A stretch of 64,000 nt of DNA, from the NCBI GenBank assembly GCA_037957365.1, contig JARHVA010000316.1, positions 3,619,501-3,683,500 of the forward strand, given 5' to 3'. Source of the DNA: Torreya grandis (lineage: Eukaryota; Streptophyta; Pinopsida; Cupressales; Taxaceae). Below, one piece after another: positions 10,980-24,800 of this stretch. Made by a program: the position numbers and the translations under genes. The notes below the pieces were generated by a model, which saw only the letters and a list, made by a program, of their open reading frames with translations, was not told where the DNA came from and did not search any database. The first letter of the stretch is position 1. Each line of letters starts with the position of its first letter.

Positions 10980-12569
10980 GGTTGGAGAGGGAAATAAACA
11001 CCGGTAACGTCGCTATCTTGTTGAACGTTTCTATTATTGCCACCAAATATCAATTACATCTAAATCTATATTAATTTTTTTCCCGCAAATTAAATGTAGG
11101 CTGCAATGCTTACACAACTTCCAACATTAGTGCAACTAAAAGTTAATGCTATATTAAATGGTTCGCTCAAATTAAATGTAAGCTGCAATTATTAAATACC
11201 CTCCAGCATTCTTGCAATTAAAATTTAATGTTTTTTTTAATAATTCCAAATTATTTTATTATTATGGAACACATTTGGTCTTTTTTTTTTTTAACTTCTA
11301 AATTTATATCAATTATATATGGAAAGAACAATTAAATTCAAATATCAAGATCAGTTATCTAAATTTATTTTATTTGATATACGTTGAATGGAATTCAGTT
11401 ATCTAAATTTACTTGGTCTATGTTTGATAGAATTTGAGTTAAATATTAAAGTAAATTGTGAACTCCACTCCAAATTAATGATAAGTTTGAGAGGCAAATA
11501 ATATATATTAAAATTGAATTCAGAAGAGTAATTATGATAGATTTATAAATAATTTTGCAAATAATGAATAGAGATTGTAGTCATATTTATATTTAAAGTA
11601 TTATTTCAAATTTATTAAATTTATGAAAAGTTTTATTATTAAATAATAATTATGGGATAATAGTGATTTGTAATATATTATATATTCTAAAATTTTTATC
11701 AACAAGGATAGTGTAACGGTTAGTTTTTATTTTTTTATTTTTTAATAGATTGGTACTTAATTTTTTATTAGAGTTAAAACTAGTTTTGAGGTACAAATCA
11801 CATTGAAATTATCAAATAAATGATCAAATCCATCCTGTAAACGTTCTCTGAGATTCGAATTTGGGTGGGGTTGGGCACAACCAAACCACTTCACCAATCT
11901 TTCTACATCTTATTGGCTTACTTTTATTACTTTTTTTATTAAAAATTATTTATTGTCTTTATATTGAAAATTATTTGTGCGTGATTTTACATTTAAAATT
12001 GTAATATAAGCTTGATTTAATAATTTGAATAATATATTGTATTTTATTTTTGTTTCATTGAATTCAAAATATAAATATACATGAGTGTGCAAATAGATGA
12101 TTTTAAAAAAAAAAAAAAAAAAAAATAGTGACCATTAACGAATATAAATGGCAACATTATTTTTTGTTAACTATAAAATAATTTGTACTTGAAAATAAAA
12201 TTTAATATTGTATAACTATTTATTGAAATCTAAAGTTAATTAACAATAGCTCTTTTACGATTTTAAAGGTTACATAATAGCTTTTTAAAGGTTGTGTAGT
12301 TGAGATTGCTAATGACATAATGTTAACATAAAATTTAAGCACTAGATTATAGACTTAATGAAAAATATCAACTATATACTAAATAAAATAAAATGTATGC
12401 CTTAAGATAATAAATAAACCAAACTATACATGAATACCTCTAATAATAAGATATATTTAGTGAGAAGACAAATGCATAGAAATATGGAAGGATGCACATG
12501 ACAAACAAAGATCTCATAATGACTATTTTATGTTGGGTGCTTTTGGATTTTTAATGGTTTATTTAGAGT

Positions 12570-13780
12570 TGACTGAATGTAAAGAATTAAGAAGTATATG
12601 AGTTAGATGCATATGATTTTTAAATAAAAATGAATGCATCATACATGTGAATGATTTTGATCACTAGTATGACAATGCACATTAGTGGAGGTCTGTACTA
12701 CAAACAAATTACATAGATCATGAAAATCATAGGTATGGTTAATTATGAGAGATGTGTTAGAATCATGCTCTTGATAGAAGCAAATAGACGGTAGATCAAA
12801 AGTTAGTTATAGAGGATGAATCAATCAAAATGTTCTTCAATTAAAAAAATTAAGAAGACCCTATTACAAAAACTCCAATTTTCTAGACTTTTTCAATTCA
12901 AACTAAAGATCTTGTATGAAAACATATTGTTCTTATCTTCCAAGTTAATGCACCAACATCATACTTTGCTCTTTGGACCTCAAAGAGTGAATGTTGGACT
13001 ATGTTTTCAATCTTTTGAAATTCATACATATCTAGAATCTTATTTCATATGTCATCATTTAAATTATACATCATTGGAATGCATCATAGAGATCAAGACA
13101 TTTACATACACATCAAGATGATTGAGAGTCGAGAAATTTATCTTTTTATTATAATAAAACCATTTAAATATTTGGGAAAAATTGTGCTAAATAAAATTGA
13201 ATTAAATTTATGCTCTAAAGATGATTTTATTTCTCCAAGAGTTAAATATCTCACCTGATGATAATTTCACTTCTTAATATAAGAATGGCTTATTTAAACA
13301 AAGTTGTTTGTCTTAAGGCTGTAAGGCTAAAACACCAACCTTGGAAAATACTATACTCAAAACACATGCCTTTACTAGCCAAGTGATGAGAGTAATGTAA
13401 GATAATTGGTCAAACAATAACATTTTTAGTAATAACTTTTATGTCTTTTTTTACTTGGCTTCACAAAGAGAAAATGGTACTTTCATTTACCAGATCAATA
13501 GTGCTAGGGATTTTTCAACCTATGCTTTCAAGGAAACAATGCAAGTTCCTCCTAAATTACCACTCTGAACATCTGTGTAATTAAAATTTCATTTACATCA
13601 TACTTTTATGAAATATGTAGAAATCATATTTGATACATGTCTAATGATGGAGCTAAATTTGGAAAAAAAATATGGTTCATTTGAAATGGAGTGCTAGTAG
13701 GTGCCTCAAGGTGGACATCTTCGAAGGAATTTTCATACAAATCTTCTCATCCTCTAGTAGCTTTCCACAACTAATAGGTT
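12570..13780. other. 1.2-kb segment present only in duplication copy A
   Basis: The partner block jumps from the sequence matching 12570 to that matching 13780 within about 30 bases (near 46100-46130). The extra DNA is either an insertion in copy A or a deletion in copy B. It is AT-rich, contains short open frames (12816-13258) without recognisable motifs, and shows no clear terminal repeats by eye. Confidence 0.6.
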
Positions 13781-14689
13781 TTTGGTAAAATAATTGCACT
13801 GACCAGAAAAACCCTCTCTTTCCCTCATCTAAAATGGATACTAAAACCTTGTCAACAAGGGAAATGAATAATTTGATATTGAACTATAAATGCAAGTGAT
13901 CTACTGATACACATTTTAGTCTTAGTCTTCATTTGTATCCATACTTTAAAGTCATCACAATCCTAAATCTAATTATAAATAAACTTTTATGTAGAATTGG
14001 ATGAAAATATTAATGGATTTTTTTTGAGAAACTACCTACCTAAGAAAAAGAAAGTTCAATGCAACTAGCCTAAGGAAAAATTTCTTCCACTTAAATTCTA
14101 GAAATCACACTAACCAATAAATTTTTCAACTTGTTACAATTGAGAGCTTTAACCTCTGTTAGGAAAATAACATAAACAGGTCTATGATCAGATAACCTTG
14201 ACTCATCCTAACATATGATAACCGTTTTAATTAAATTAATTGATTATTTAGGGTAATTGGTTTTTATGTGTCATATTTGTTGAGCTTTACTTGGAGATAT
14301 TAGCATTCCTCTTTTTATAGTGAGAAGCCACAACATTCCTGGTTACTTTCTTCAAGAACAGTTTTAATTGGAGAATGACAAAACTGTTAATGAGGATAGT
14401 GGTTATAGCCAGGTGTCATATCAAATAGACATGTTTTGTGCTTGTTCCTCTACAGTTAGGATTATCCTACGATTTTTGTGTCTATGTAAATCCAATTATC
14501 ATAATATTTAATGCTCATACTTTATCCCTGGGTCATTTAGTGAACAAATTAATATTATTATAGGATACACATATTAATATTATATTCAATTTAGAGGAAT
14601 ATATCCAAATAACACTTATAGAATATTCCAAAATTAATATGTCAAATATTAGGTAGAAATTTATAATTGTTAATGTAATATGTATTTAA

Positions 14690-17080
14690 AAAAAAAAAAT
14701 TATTTGAAAGAAAAAAGATCAATTGAAAAATGAAAGCTTTAGTAACTTGGCATGGATGAGATGAATAAGAAATAGGATTGAAGGTTAAAAATTAAATTTA
14801 CAAATTGAAATAAAAATCTCAATAAAAAAGTGGATAGATGGTGAAAAGTCTAAAATGATGAATATTGTTCCTTTACACTATTAAAAATAATTAAAGATGT
14901 TTATGTGAAAAGTAACATTTTAATTTTATAATTAATATCTATCTACATAAATAAAAATGTCAATCAATTATTAAATATACATTTGTGAATTCTCATAAAT
15001 TTTTTAAATTATAATTAAAAATGTAGTTTGTACTGAAATTAATTTTAGATTAGTTAAAATTTTAAAATAAGAGAGACACAAAGTCAAAGAATTACACATT
15101 GGATAAAATTTCCAATATGAGAATCCCACATTTTGCAAAACACTACATGCCTGAAAATAAATAAGAATGTCACTATTTCTAGGGGCTCTAAGCTTTCACA
15201 TTGTGATCTAAGCTTAGGATATTGAATCAATGTATAGGAAAAACACATTTGCATAGACATTTAAATTGGTTTTATTATCATATGATTTTGATAGGGAAGT
15301 GGGGTTTATCGATTTGTTTTGGTAATATCTTCTTTTATGTTGTTTTTTATTTTTATATCAAATGTTTTGTATTTCGATTATTTATAATGCAATCCTTAAT
15401 AAAATTAGAATCTTGTTTTAAATGAAGAAATTATTTTTTGATTAGTCAAAAATAATATTTAATTTTATAATCTTTAAAAAATATAAAAAGAAAAAATTGA
15501 ACTATATTATTTCTTTGATAAACCTAAAACAATTATCAACTTCTTTAAACCTACTATTTTTTAATCCTGATATGTGTTGTGTAATGTCTTCTTTGATTCC
15601 AAAAAAGATTTTTTTTAAATAAAATAAAAAATCTCATAAAAGTCTAGATGATTTTCCATCATCACAACATATAACTATCTAATCCTTATAAAAATATATA
15701 AATAAAAATAAATAGAAAATTTGAAAAGAGACTGAGTGATATTGAGCCATTTAAAGAGATCAAGAACATCAAACAACACACCATCTACAACACTTAATCC
15801 AAATATTTTTACAAAGAAAAAAACTGAGTTAGTTTTGTTGTTTCTATTGCTTCTTTATAATTAAAGTGATATTAGAGACACGTGGAAAATTTCTATCATT
15901 AGTCACATGTTTTAATCTTATATGAATTTTTACTTCATTGCGTTGTTTAGTGTCCTCCCACTTTATTAAAATGGAAATAGTTGTTTTGGAAAAGGAATAT
16001 CCAACGTCCACAAAGAGCATCACCTTTCACATATAGATATTATTTTAAATGTTATCTTTGAAATATTAGTTAAATTATTAGTTATAATGATGGGTTATAT
16101 GATATGGCGGAGAGGAAATTTTTTTTTGTTATTACTTAGCATTATGATGGATTATATATGTTATAAAAGAGATCAAGAAAATTAATAAAAATAAATTATA
16201 AAAAGAACTCAAATATTAAGTATAAATATTTTTGTGAAGATGATACCCATCATCATCAAAATCAAAGATTTAATAAATATAAATATTATATAAACAAGAT
16301 TTGTTATCATTTAATTGACTTTTTTATCTAAATTAAAACGTATAAATAGTTAGAAATAAAAATATCTTATGTAATTATTAAAAAAAAATATAAAACAATA
16401 TATAAGAAAAATCTAAAATCAAGGAGAATGAAATGTATATTATCAAATTAAATTATTACTCAAAATGTGTAAATGATCTAAATCCCAAAAAGAAACTCGA
16501 TAAACATAGATATAACACAAATGACTTGAAGGTTTTTATACAACCATGTATATTCATTTGTATATTCTTTCACTTCATATTCATTTCATTAGTTCTTTGA
16601 TTATGGAATTATATGTGAGACATTCAATCATTTAAAAATGTTGCTTACATATTATTAACTATACATGTGTCCGTATTCTAAATACATGTGTGTGTTTGTT
16701 CTAATATTTTTATGTACTTTTCATTGTGGTAATAAAGTACCCTATTCTTCCTTCTAAATTTCATATTATTGTTGATCCTATACTTACTTAAAAACTCAAA
16801 TATTTTGATTTCATTTCTTCTACATTCCTTTTATAAACAAAGTGACATATCTCATAACAAGTTTATGATATTTTATATCAATATAATATATGAGTATCTA
16901 TTATTTAAGAAAACATTTATAAAGTAATAAAAATAAAAAATGAGCCTTATCAATGTTGTTTCCTTTAGATATAATTGAAAAAAATATAATGGTTGTACAA
17001 TTAAATCTTAAATATTATCACAATGAAAAAAGATGAAAAAAGGGTTGATTGTGTCTAATTTATTAACAATTTATGGGATT
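14690..17080. other. AT-rich intergenic stretch, nothing recognisable
   Basis: The sequence is strongly AT-rich with many poly-A/T and TA-rich tracts. The longest open frame (15222-15425, plus) has no motif or coding signature. I see no transposon terminal structures here. Confidence 0.6.
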
Positions 17081-17735
17081 AACTAGGTATTACAATGGAT
17101 TATTGAAAAATTTCCCATGAATTGAAGACCCAATCAGATCCCTACAAACAAATAGAAATACATTCTTGTGGAATGAGTAATGTGAGGCTGCACTTTAGAA
17201 TCTTAAGAAGCCATTGACAATAACACCTATCCTAGTAGTCCCTGACATGAGTAAACATTTATTTGGGTATGCATAGGAGTAATTCTTAAGGGTCTCGGTG
17301 GAGTTTCAATTTAATAAGGAAAATTTAATTCCTAAGAATCACAAAAGCTGAAGTATCATGATGTTAACTCCTAGACTCATGATTTATAACTTTCTGCCAT
17401 GTAAAGGAAACATGGTCCATTGAGATAAAAAGTATGCAAAGTCAAATGAAATAGATATAATTATGTATGTGGAAGATTTGGTGTTATTTAATAAACCACA
17501 TAAGAGTATAGGGTGGATTGGTCACAAATTAAAGTTTTCATCACATTTTATTAGACCATTTGATATTATTGAATGACTTGGCCTAGTTTTTTATTGGCTT
17601 GCCTTACCACCTAACATGTATAAGATGCATAATTTTTTTCATGTTTATTTAATACAAATATATATACCTAACACATTACATATTATTAATTAGTATTATT
17701 TATATGTGGATGATGATTTATTAAAAGTGCAAGAT
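17080..17735 (+). pseudogene. Ty3/gypsy pol remnant (RNase H start joined to integrase C-terminus)
   Basis: The plus strand first reads like the RT-RNase H junction of gypsy elements: YYNGLLKNFP, FLWNE.CEAAL, LKKPLTITPILVVPDMSK (17085-17265; family pattern 'YRRFI..FS', 'FxWxxxCxxAF', 'LxxAPVLxxPD'). From about 17490 it reads HFIRPFDII, YWLALPPNM and MHNFFHVYLI, the integrase C-terminal 'FxGPFxIL...YRLALPP...VHxVFHVS' block, then YIPNTLHII (17660-17690). Most of RNase H and integrase is missing between them. It abuts the protease-gene fragment at 17738. Confidence 0.7.
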
Positions 17736-17737
17736 GA

Positions 17738-18390
17738 TAAAAAGGGAAAACACATATGATTTTCATCAATTTGGGGTGTTTCTACATCACTTCTTAGAGT
17801 AGATTTTCCACTCATATTATTAATTGTATTGAAAAGGGTGGATTATCCTTATGTAACCCTTGTAGTAACCTATCCCTCTAAATGGAATCAGAGCTTGGGT
17901 TGATATGAGTGATTTTCATATCTGTGTCTATTCTTCTTCCTTTCTCTTGGAGAGCCACAACCTCAAGTGAACTTGAGGCATTAAAATTCCTCACCTCTTC
18001 AATAATAAATGTATGCATTCCAATTATATATAGTATATTTCCTTTGAATAACTATAGTCACTAGCCGGAAAGTGGATAACATTATAAAAGATAATGCAAA
18101 TAACAACTAAATCTTGTTTATTCATCACCATTGTTTACCACATAGACAATTGTTGTTTTTTTATTCACCATTGAAGTATTTAAACAGGTTGGAGGAAGAA
18201 ATAACCATCCATAACTATTTTGTTCAACATGTATTTATTATTGCCATTAATTATCAATTACAACCAATCTATATTATTTTTCCCCCTCATATTAAATGTA
18301 AGTTGCAATTCTTATATACCTTCTGACATTCTTGTAACTAAAAAATAAATGTTTTTTAAATGGTCCCAATTATTTTATTGAATGAATTTG
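17738..18390 (-). pseudogene. Truncated copy of the protease-like gene (5' part and promoter)
   Basis: From 17790 to 18125 the sequence aligns with the first ~130 codons of the intact gene (landmarks: the stretch equivalent to 10655-10700, agcttgggttgatatgag near 17893, and the ATG region at about 18128). It then continues through the promoter to about 18382. The first 50 bases (17738-17790, aaagggaaaacacatatgat) match the far 3' part of the gene (about 9575-9607), so nearly 1 kb of coding sequence was deleted internally. Stops and small deletions are plentiful. It has the same orientation as the intact gene. Confidence 0.85.
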
Positions 18391-18399
18391 GTATCATTT

Positions 18400-20800
18400 G
18401 CTTGTAAATTCAGGGTTTATGAGACCCCTTCCTAAAATCATAAAAAATGAAAAAGCTATCACGACCTGGCTTGATGGTAGTACCGTCAAGGCATTTTCAA
18501 TACAAGTAAGAATATGAGTGACATTTGAGATAATGGTGACCCAACAATGAAATGTACTTAACTATAAATATAACTTAAAATTCACTTCTCAAATACCATG
18601 CACAAGACTATAACTTAAAATTCCTATAAGACATATGTACCCATAAATAAATTAGAAGTAAAAACTTACTAAGGGTCTATACTTCCTCTCAAGCCTTGAA
18701 ATGATCTTCAAGCTTTGAATCTCCTATATAGACTAGAAGTCCCTTATTCATATTATTTCATTCAATCCTAATGCCCATGGATTATTTTATTTGGTCCTAC
18801 TTTGGTAAGTGAAAATAATATGTAGCCAACCACCTTGTTGTGGTATCATGCATAATATGGACTAGAGTTGAAACTTTGTCTACTTCTTTAGATATACAAG
18901 ATTTTAGGTAGTTTACATAATATTTTACATAGATAGCCCCATCACACCATGGTAGCTTATCCATATTCACTATGTTAATTATCATGACCATTTTGAAGTG
19001 TTGTGACACTTTATGAAACCATCTATGTGTAACCTCACACACCAAATTATGAAATTATCTATATGTATGTCCATGCACCATTCTAAAAAATGTTAGCTTT
19101 TGAACACTATTTTACCACTTCTTTAGTCCTACTTAATTTTGAATTATCACTTCATACTCCTATCAAAGCCATCTTTCACACATAATGCTAGAAGCTTTAG
19201 ATGCATTTGAATCTCTCGCTCATCCCATTCCTCCATCAAATTTAAATCCAATGTTATCTTTCCCTTGTGTATTAATGTTGTAGATATGAATTATTTCCTT
19301 ATTTATATATACATCCTTGACATATGGTGAGACTTGCACAAAATAAAGATAAATACTGACCTAATTTCAATCCTTCTCAAAACTCCTAATCCTAAATATA
19401 AATTTCATGTCCACATTATTGTCATAGCACCATGGTCAACCAATCAATGCAGAGTATACATATGCCTCTGGAAGCTCTATCACTTCAAAATAAGTAATGA
19501 ATTTCAATCCTAGGATGTCAAACTCTATATTTCTAAAAAATTATGATGGGATTAGGCTTGGTCATGTCCTCCATATACAAAAAAGTAGTTGAACATTGGA
19601 ACTTTGGAATTTCCATTCTTTTACATGCAAATTTTGTTATCATATTAAATTCAACACTTGTTTCTATCAAAATATTATTCAACTTTCATCAATTGAATTT
19701 TGTGTAAATTAACAATTACATGTCATACCAAAGTTAATGTTGAACATGATATTCCTTCATGCATTCCCTCCAAGTTATGCACAATCCCCACACTTTATTA
19801 GAGCCACTTTTTCACAAATTTATCACTCCTTCATATTTTATTAGACAAAAAATTCTATAAAATTTGAGAACTCTTGTGGGCTTAGCTATTTTTATGTTTG
19901 CATTTTCCTCCAATTATAATTTACGTCTCCGTTGTGATGCAATTATTACCTTTTTAGTGCATGCTAGTGCATATTTATATCTTGTAGCATCACTTTATGA
20001 TGTCACACTTTCCTTTGGTTACGTGGATAGTCCACTATGGTTATGGATTTTCACTTGTTATTTTTCTCTTGTCTTAGCACTAGTTCCATGTAATATCTAT
20101 TCCTTACCTTTATGGATTACTTTGATCATTGTGGACTTATAATATTTTTCACACTGCTTGATATTTTTGTGTGTGCAAGGAAAATATTATAGCTTGCATC
20201 TCTCCCTGTAGTGCACATAAATATGATTTTTTGGGAAATATATTTCATAGTGACATGATTTCGTGCAGTTGTAAAACAATCATGGGTATCAATTCCTAAT
20301 TCTCTCCCAACCTCTATGGACATATTACTAAACTACATAGCCTTGGCCTCATCAATAATATGTAGGGTAAATTCTCATAATATTATGGCTGCATGTCTAA
20401 CACATATTATTAATATTCCTTTAGTCAATGGTGTCATACCTATCATACTCACATAACTTGCAGCATATAACCCATTTTTCCCACTAAATCAATGGAACAT
20501 ATTGAGTCTCATGATCCTCATCACATACGCCACAATAAAATATCACAGATGTAACTATCCTTCAAACACATTCCTCGTACGTGTGATAAATGAATTCATA
20601 AAAATTACACCACCTACTTGTGTGTGGGCTCAATGGTACCTTCACAGAGGTTGGTTGCTAATGAATTCATAAAAAATACATCACCTATATGTGTGGGGGT
20701 TTAATGGTACCTTCAAAGAGGTTGGTTTCTATAGTTTAATTTCCATTTTAAAAGTATGTGCTTCTAGAACATGGCTTATCATTAAATAGAAATTAATTTC
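18400..20800. other. Probable decayed retroelement body, no assignable gene
   Basis: No domain could be named with confidence. The minus strand downstream (lower coordinates) of the gag remnant at 20.8-21.2 kb is where protease and RT would be expected, and short minus-strand stretches near 19450 vaguely resemble a retroelement protease region. Open frames 19045-18797 (minus) and 19864-20142 (plus, hydrophobic) have no family motif. Confidence 0.35.
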
Positions 20801-21215
20801 AACCTACATGTGTAGTATATCATCCAAATCCTTTTGTGGTTCAGTAAAAATCTTCATCACCAACTTCATTCTGAATGGAGCTAAAAATCATCCCACAAGC
20901 AACTATGCATGTTACATATGATGAATGTCATAAGATTTCTTTGACAACAATTTATTAAACCTTGAATCATAATACCTGACACTCTCACCCATCTCTTGCT
21001 TAATATTATTTGAATCATTAAGAATGTTTTATTTAAACTATGCTATGTGGAACTCTTTGAGAGATGCAGCCTTTAATTGGTCAAAATCCTTTACCTTTTA
21101 ATTAGGATCATATTTTTTGGTACATGGAATGTGCCTCATCAAATATTTTTGTCATAAATAGACTACACCTCATTTTCATATAAGTATTTCCTTTTTCTCT
21201 CCTAGTAATTTAACA
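20800..21215 (-). pseudogene. Retrotransposon gag remnant
   Basis: The minus strand, with frame changes, gives LKAASLKEFH (near 21070), then MGESVRYYDSRFNKLLSKK (about 20993-20940), the 'xGESVxxYxxRFNxLL' core of gypsy gag proteins (Retrotrans_gag family). Upstream is GTFHVPKNMI (near 21130). The LTR element at 21235 starts immediately to the right, so this older element may have been its landing site. Confidence 0.55.
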
Positions 21216-21234
21216 CGTTTTCAAGTGCTATGTG

Positions 21235-21760
21235 TGATCCATGCATCAATTTAGGTGACATTTCCACCCCAATTGATGACGAAACCTCCGGGAGCCATAA
21301 CTTTTGCACCGTAGCTCCAATTGACTCGCCGTTTGAACCATTGGAAAGATAAGAATGAGGATAACATCGTGAAATGGCATTTATCTTTTCTCAATGAAGT
21401 TTGACCCTTGAAAAACCAATGGAAGTGCCTCAAATTTCAATTTTAGTTGTGTAGTCTAAAAATAGTAAGTTTCTAAAAATAGTAATTCCTCAAATTTTGT
21501 ATTGTTTTAAATATTGGAAGTTGAACCACTTCATCTCCCTCGAGATTGGTGACCATCCACATCCTCCCCATGCTTTCAAATTGTGTATAAAAGAAGAGGT
21601 AACCCAAAATGTGAAGATAGGCATCTCTTCCCAGAGATAAGCATATATTTGTATTGCGATCTTGAGTAATACTTCATCTCTTCTCAGAGAATTCATTGTT
21701 ACTATGTTATTTCTATGTTATTGTGATATTTATCAACCAAAAATTTTGAGTTTTGGATTA
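21235..21760 (+). repeat. 5' LTR
   Basis: Begins TGATCC and ends GGATTA (the 3' LTR keeps GGATCA), forming the terminal inverted repeat. A TATAAAAG box at 21586-21593 is a good candidate for the element's promoter. It lacks a 12-base segment near 21261 that the 3' LTR has. Confidence 0.95.
21586..21593 (+). promoter_or_regulatory. TATA box in the 5' LTR
   Basis: TATAAAAG inside the LTR, about 170 bases before its end, is the likely RNA polymerase II start signal. The 3' LTR counterpart is TATAAAAT at 26702-26709. Confidence 0.6.
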
Positions 21761-21761
21761 G

Positions 21762-21775
21762 TGGTATCAGAGTGG
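21762..21775 (+). other. Primer-binding site (initiator tRNA-Met type)
   Basis: TGGTATCAGAGTGG begins two bases after the 5' LTR. Its first 11 bases equal the complement of the 3' end of plant initiator Met tRNA (TGGTATCAGAG), the usual primer for chromoviruses. Confidence 0.93.
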
Positions 21776-21884
21776 TTTGTCTTGAGAGTGTATGATCTTG
21801 AGGATGAGGTTAGGCTACAAGAAGCTTGGGTGGTAAACAACAGAGCTTCTAATTTTTCCACCTATTCGCTCCAAATGACTTCAA

Positions 21885-24800
21885 ATGGTGGAAGACACTG
21901 AGACATCTGATCCTTTTAAGGAAATGGTGAATGAGGCCCTCCAATGGTAACAAACACAGATGCTACAATAATTTGCCCAAATTCTTCAAACACTTCCGAT
22001 GGGAAATCCTAGCTCCACGGCTCCACTTCCTGGCTCCTCATCCAGGGAACGTCCTTTTAGTGCCCCAACACCCTTCAAGGTCCAGGTAAAATTTGATATT
22101 CCTACATTTGAAGGTAAAATCAATGCTGATGCAGTAGAAAATTGGTTGGATCAACTGTCTTCCTACTTCTCTGTAAATAAGTTCATCGATGGAGAAAAGA
22201 TTACTTTTGCTCTTTTGAAATCAACATTGCCTGTGAAAAACTAGTGGGAAGTGTGCAAAAAGAGGTTCAGTACATATGACATTGGCCTTGAGGTGGAACC
22301 TACCTGGGATGATTTTGTGGAAGCGGTGAAAGAAGAATACTATCCCATCAGAGTATATGATGATCTCTACATACAGTGGCAACAACTTCACCAAGGTAAG
22401 GACCAATTTGTTCAAGATTACACAGACACTTTTCATTCTTTGTCTGCAAGGTTGGGCATTCAACAAAGTGAGAAACATAAGAATCTCAAATATCATGGTG
22501 GGCTACAATGGTACATATGGGGGGAAATGGAACTCTTCAATTTGGAAACCCTCTGTGAGGCATACAAATTTGCAGTGAAGATTGAACAGAAGCATGGTAG
22601 AGATAATATGAAGAGTCAACCCTCAAAATGGAAAAGTGACAAAGAAGGTCAAACACGAGGCCCAAATTGGAAGCAAAAGGAGTTTCAGGATAAGAAATTC
22701 CAGAAAGGGAAGGCTAAAAAATGGTGTGATTACCACAAAAATGGAACTCACTCCAAATAAGAATGTCGAGCCTTCAAGTCATTGCTTTTTGAGTCACAAT
22801 ACTCGACGTCCACTACTCTTCCTCATACACAACCCACAGTCGAAGAGGATGAAGAAGAAATTGTAGATGCTGAGCCTGACACCATTGTTGTTTCATCACA
22901 GAACTATGAGGAAAGACCAGATGACAATGAAAGATTGTTCCACTCCAAATTATGGGTAAAAGGTAAGCCTTTACATTTCATTCTTGATAGTGGGAGTCAA
23001 AAGAATTTAATCTCTGCTAAAGTTGTGAAAAGTCTAAATCTATCCATGAAGCCTCATCCAAAGCCCTACAGTATTGGATGGTTAAGCCCAGGGAGAGACC
23101 TCTGTGTCACCCATCAGTGTCTTCTTTCATATGCTATAAAACCATTCCAATATGAAGTCTTGTGTGATGTGGTCAATCTAGATGTTTGTGATGTACTCCT
23201 TGGTCAGCCATTCATGTATGAGTGACATGGCATCTATGAATCATGAACCCAAAGGATCACCCTCACTCTTGGAACACAGCACTATAGGGTACTAGAGGTA
23301 CCACCTCCCACATCTATCTCCCTAATCAGTGCAAAGCAATGCAAGAGATTGGTGGATAAAACAAAGAAATTTGTCCTCATGGTGGTCAAGCCACAAAAAT
23401 CCAAGAAAGCCGATGTTGCAGTCCTGACTACACAATCAAAACAACAATAGAAGCAGATAAGATGCATCATAGGAGAATATAATGACTTATTCAAGTCACC
23501 CACAGGAGTTCCACTGCATTGCCAGGTAAAACATGCTATCGATTTGATCCCAGGATCACCTTTGCCTAACAGTCTTATGTATCGCAGATCAGTTTTGGAG
23601 AATGATGAGATAAAAAGATAGATTCAAGAATTGATCCAAAAAGGTCACTTCAGGCCAAGCTCTTCACCTTGTGGTAGCCCAATTGTCTTGGCACCGAAGA
23701 AAGATGGAACATGGAGGCTTTGCATTGATTATCGATTCCTGAATAAAATCTCTGTGAAGAATCGCTATCCTCTCCCCAGGATTGATGACCTATTGGACCA
23801 GCTCCATGGTGTGAAGTTCTTCACCAAAATTGATCTCAAATCTGGTTATCACCAAATTCCCATCAATCCCACTGATGTCTGGGAGACTGCATTTAAATCT
23901 AAGGAGGGGCTCTTTGAATGGTTGGTTATGCCTTTTGGCTTAACTAATGCACCTGCAACCTTCATGAGGATGATGGATGACATCCTATGACCGTTCACCA
24001 ACTCGTTTGTGGTTGTCTACTTAGATGACATACTCATCTATATAAGAACATGGGAAGAACATTTGTAACATGTTCGTAAGGTGCTTCAAACTCTTTGGGA
24101 GCACAAGTTGTATGCAAATCTTGACAAATGCACATTCGAGATGACAATAATTCAATACCTCAGCTACATTGTGAATGAGGAAGGGGTCCATGTTGATCCA
24201 GAAAAGATTTAGGTTATTCGAGAATGGCCCACACCAAGGACCCTCACAGAGCTTCACAGATTTTTGGGTCTTGCAAATTTCTACCACAGGTTTGTTCTTG
24301 GATTTTCACATGTTGCTTGGTCACTAACCCAAGTGACTAAAGGAGGAGCTAAAGCTACATTTCAGTGGGGTGAAATACATCAAAGGGCATTTGAGAATTT
24401 GAAGAATAGACTCTACTCAGCCCCTGTTCTTGCCTTGCCAGATTTGCATCAACCTTTTGAGTTGATGACAGATGCATCTAAATATGCCATGGGAGCTGTC
24501 ATCATGCAGCATGGCCATCTTGTTGCATATCATAGTGAAAATTTCACTGATACAGTTAGGAAATATCCAACATATGATAAGGAGCTCTATGCCATTGTGC
24601 AAGCTTGCAAACAATGGAAACACTACATCTTAGGGAAAGAAACGATCATCCACACTAACCATAGGCCATTGGAATTCATCCAGATGCAAAGAAAGCTCTG
24701 AAATGAGAGGCATCAAAAGTGGGCCACATATCTTCAGCAATTCTACCTGATAATCAAACACAAAAAGGGGAGCTCAAATACAGCTGTAGATTGTTTGAGC

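Larger units (their letters stand above)
9120..14682. repeat. Segmental duplication, copy A (partner 42950-47030)
   Basis: This block contains the intact protease-like gene plus about 3.7 kb of its upstream side and a short downstream flank. It aligns in direct orientation with 42950-47030. Shared landmarks outside the gene include ctctcctattattgccaccaaatatcaatta-type promoter sequence (11030s and 44760s), the tract agctcttttacgattttaaa (12248 and 45748), and ccttgtcaa (13853 and 46193). The right end is near ggtagaaatttataattgtt (14652). About 1.2 kb (12570-13780) has no counterpart in the partner. Divergence is visible throughout, so the duplication is old. Confidence 0.9.

Noticed and set aside
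12816..13258. Overlapping plus-strand frames of 101 and 69 codons
   Set aside because: AT-rich, no domain motif, no start context, and located in the segment missing from the duplicate.
19864..20142. 92-codon hydrophobic frame that could pass for a membrane protein
   Set aside because: T-rich DNA yields hydrophobic residues by composition; no family motif and no supporting context.
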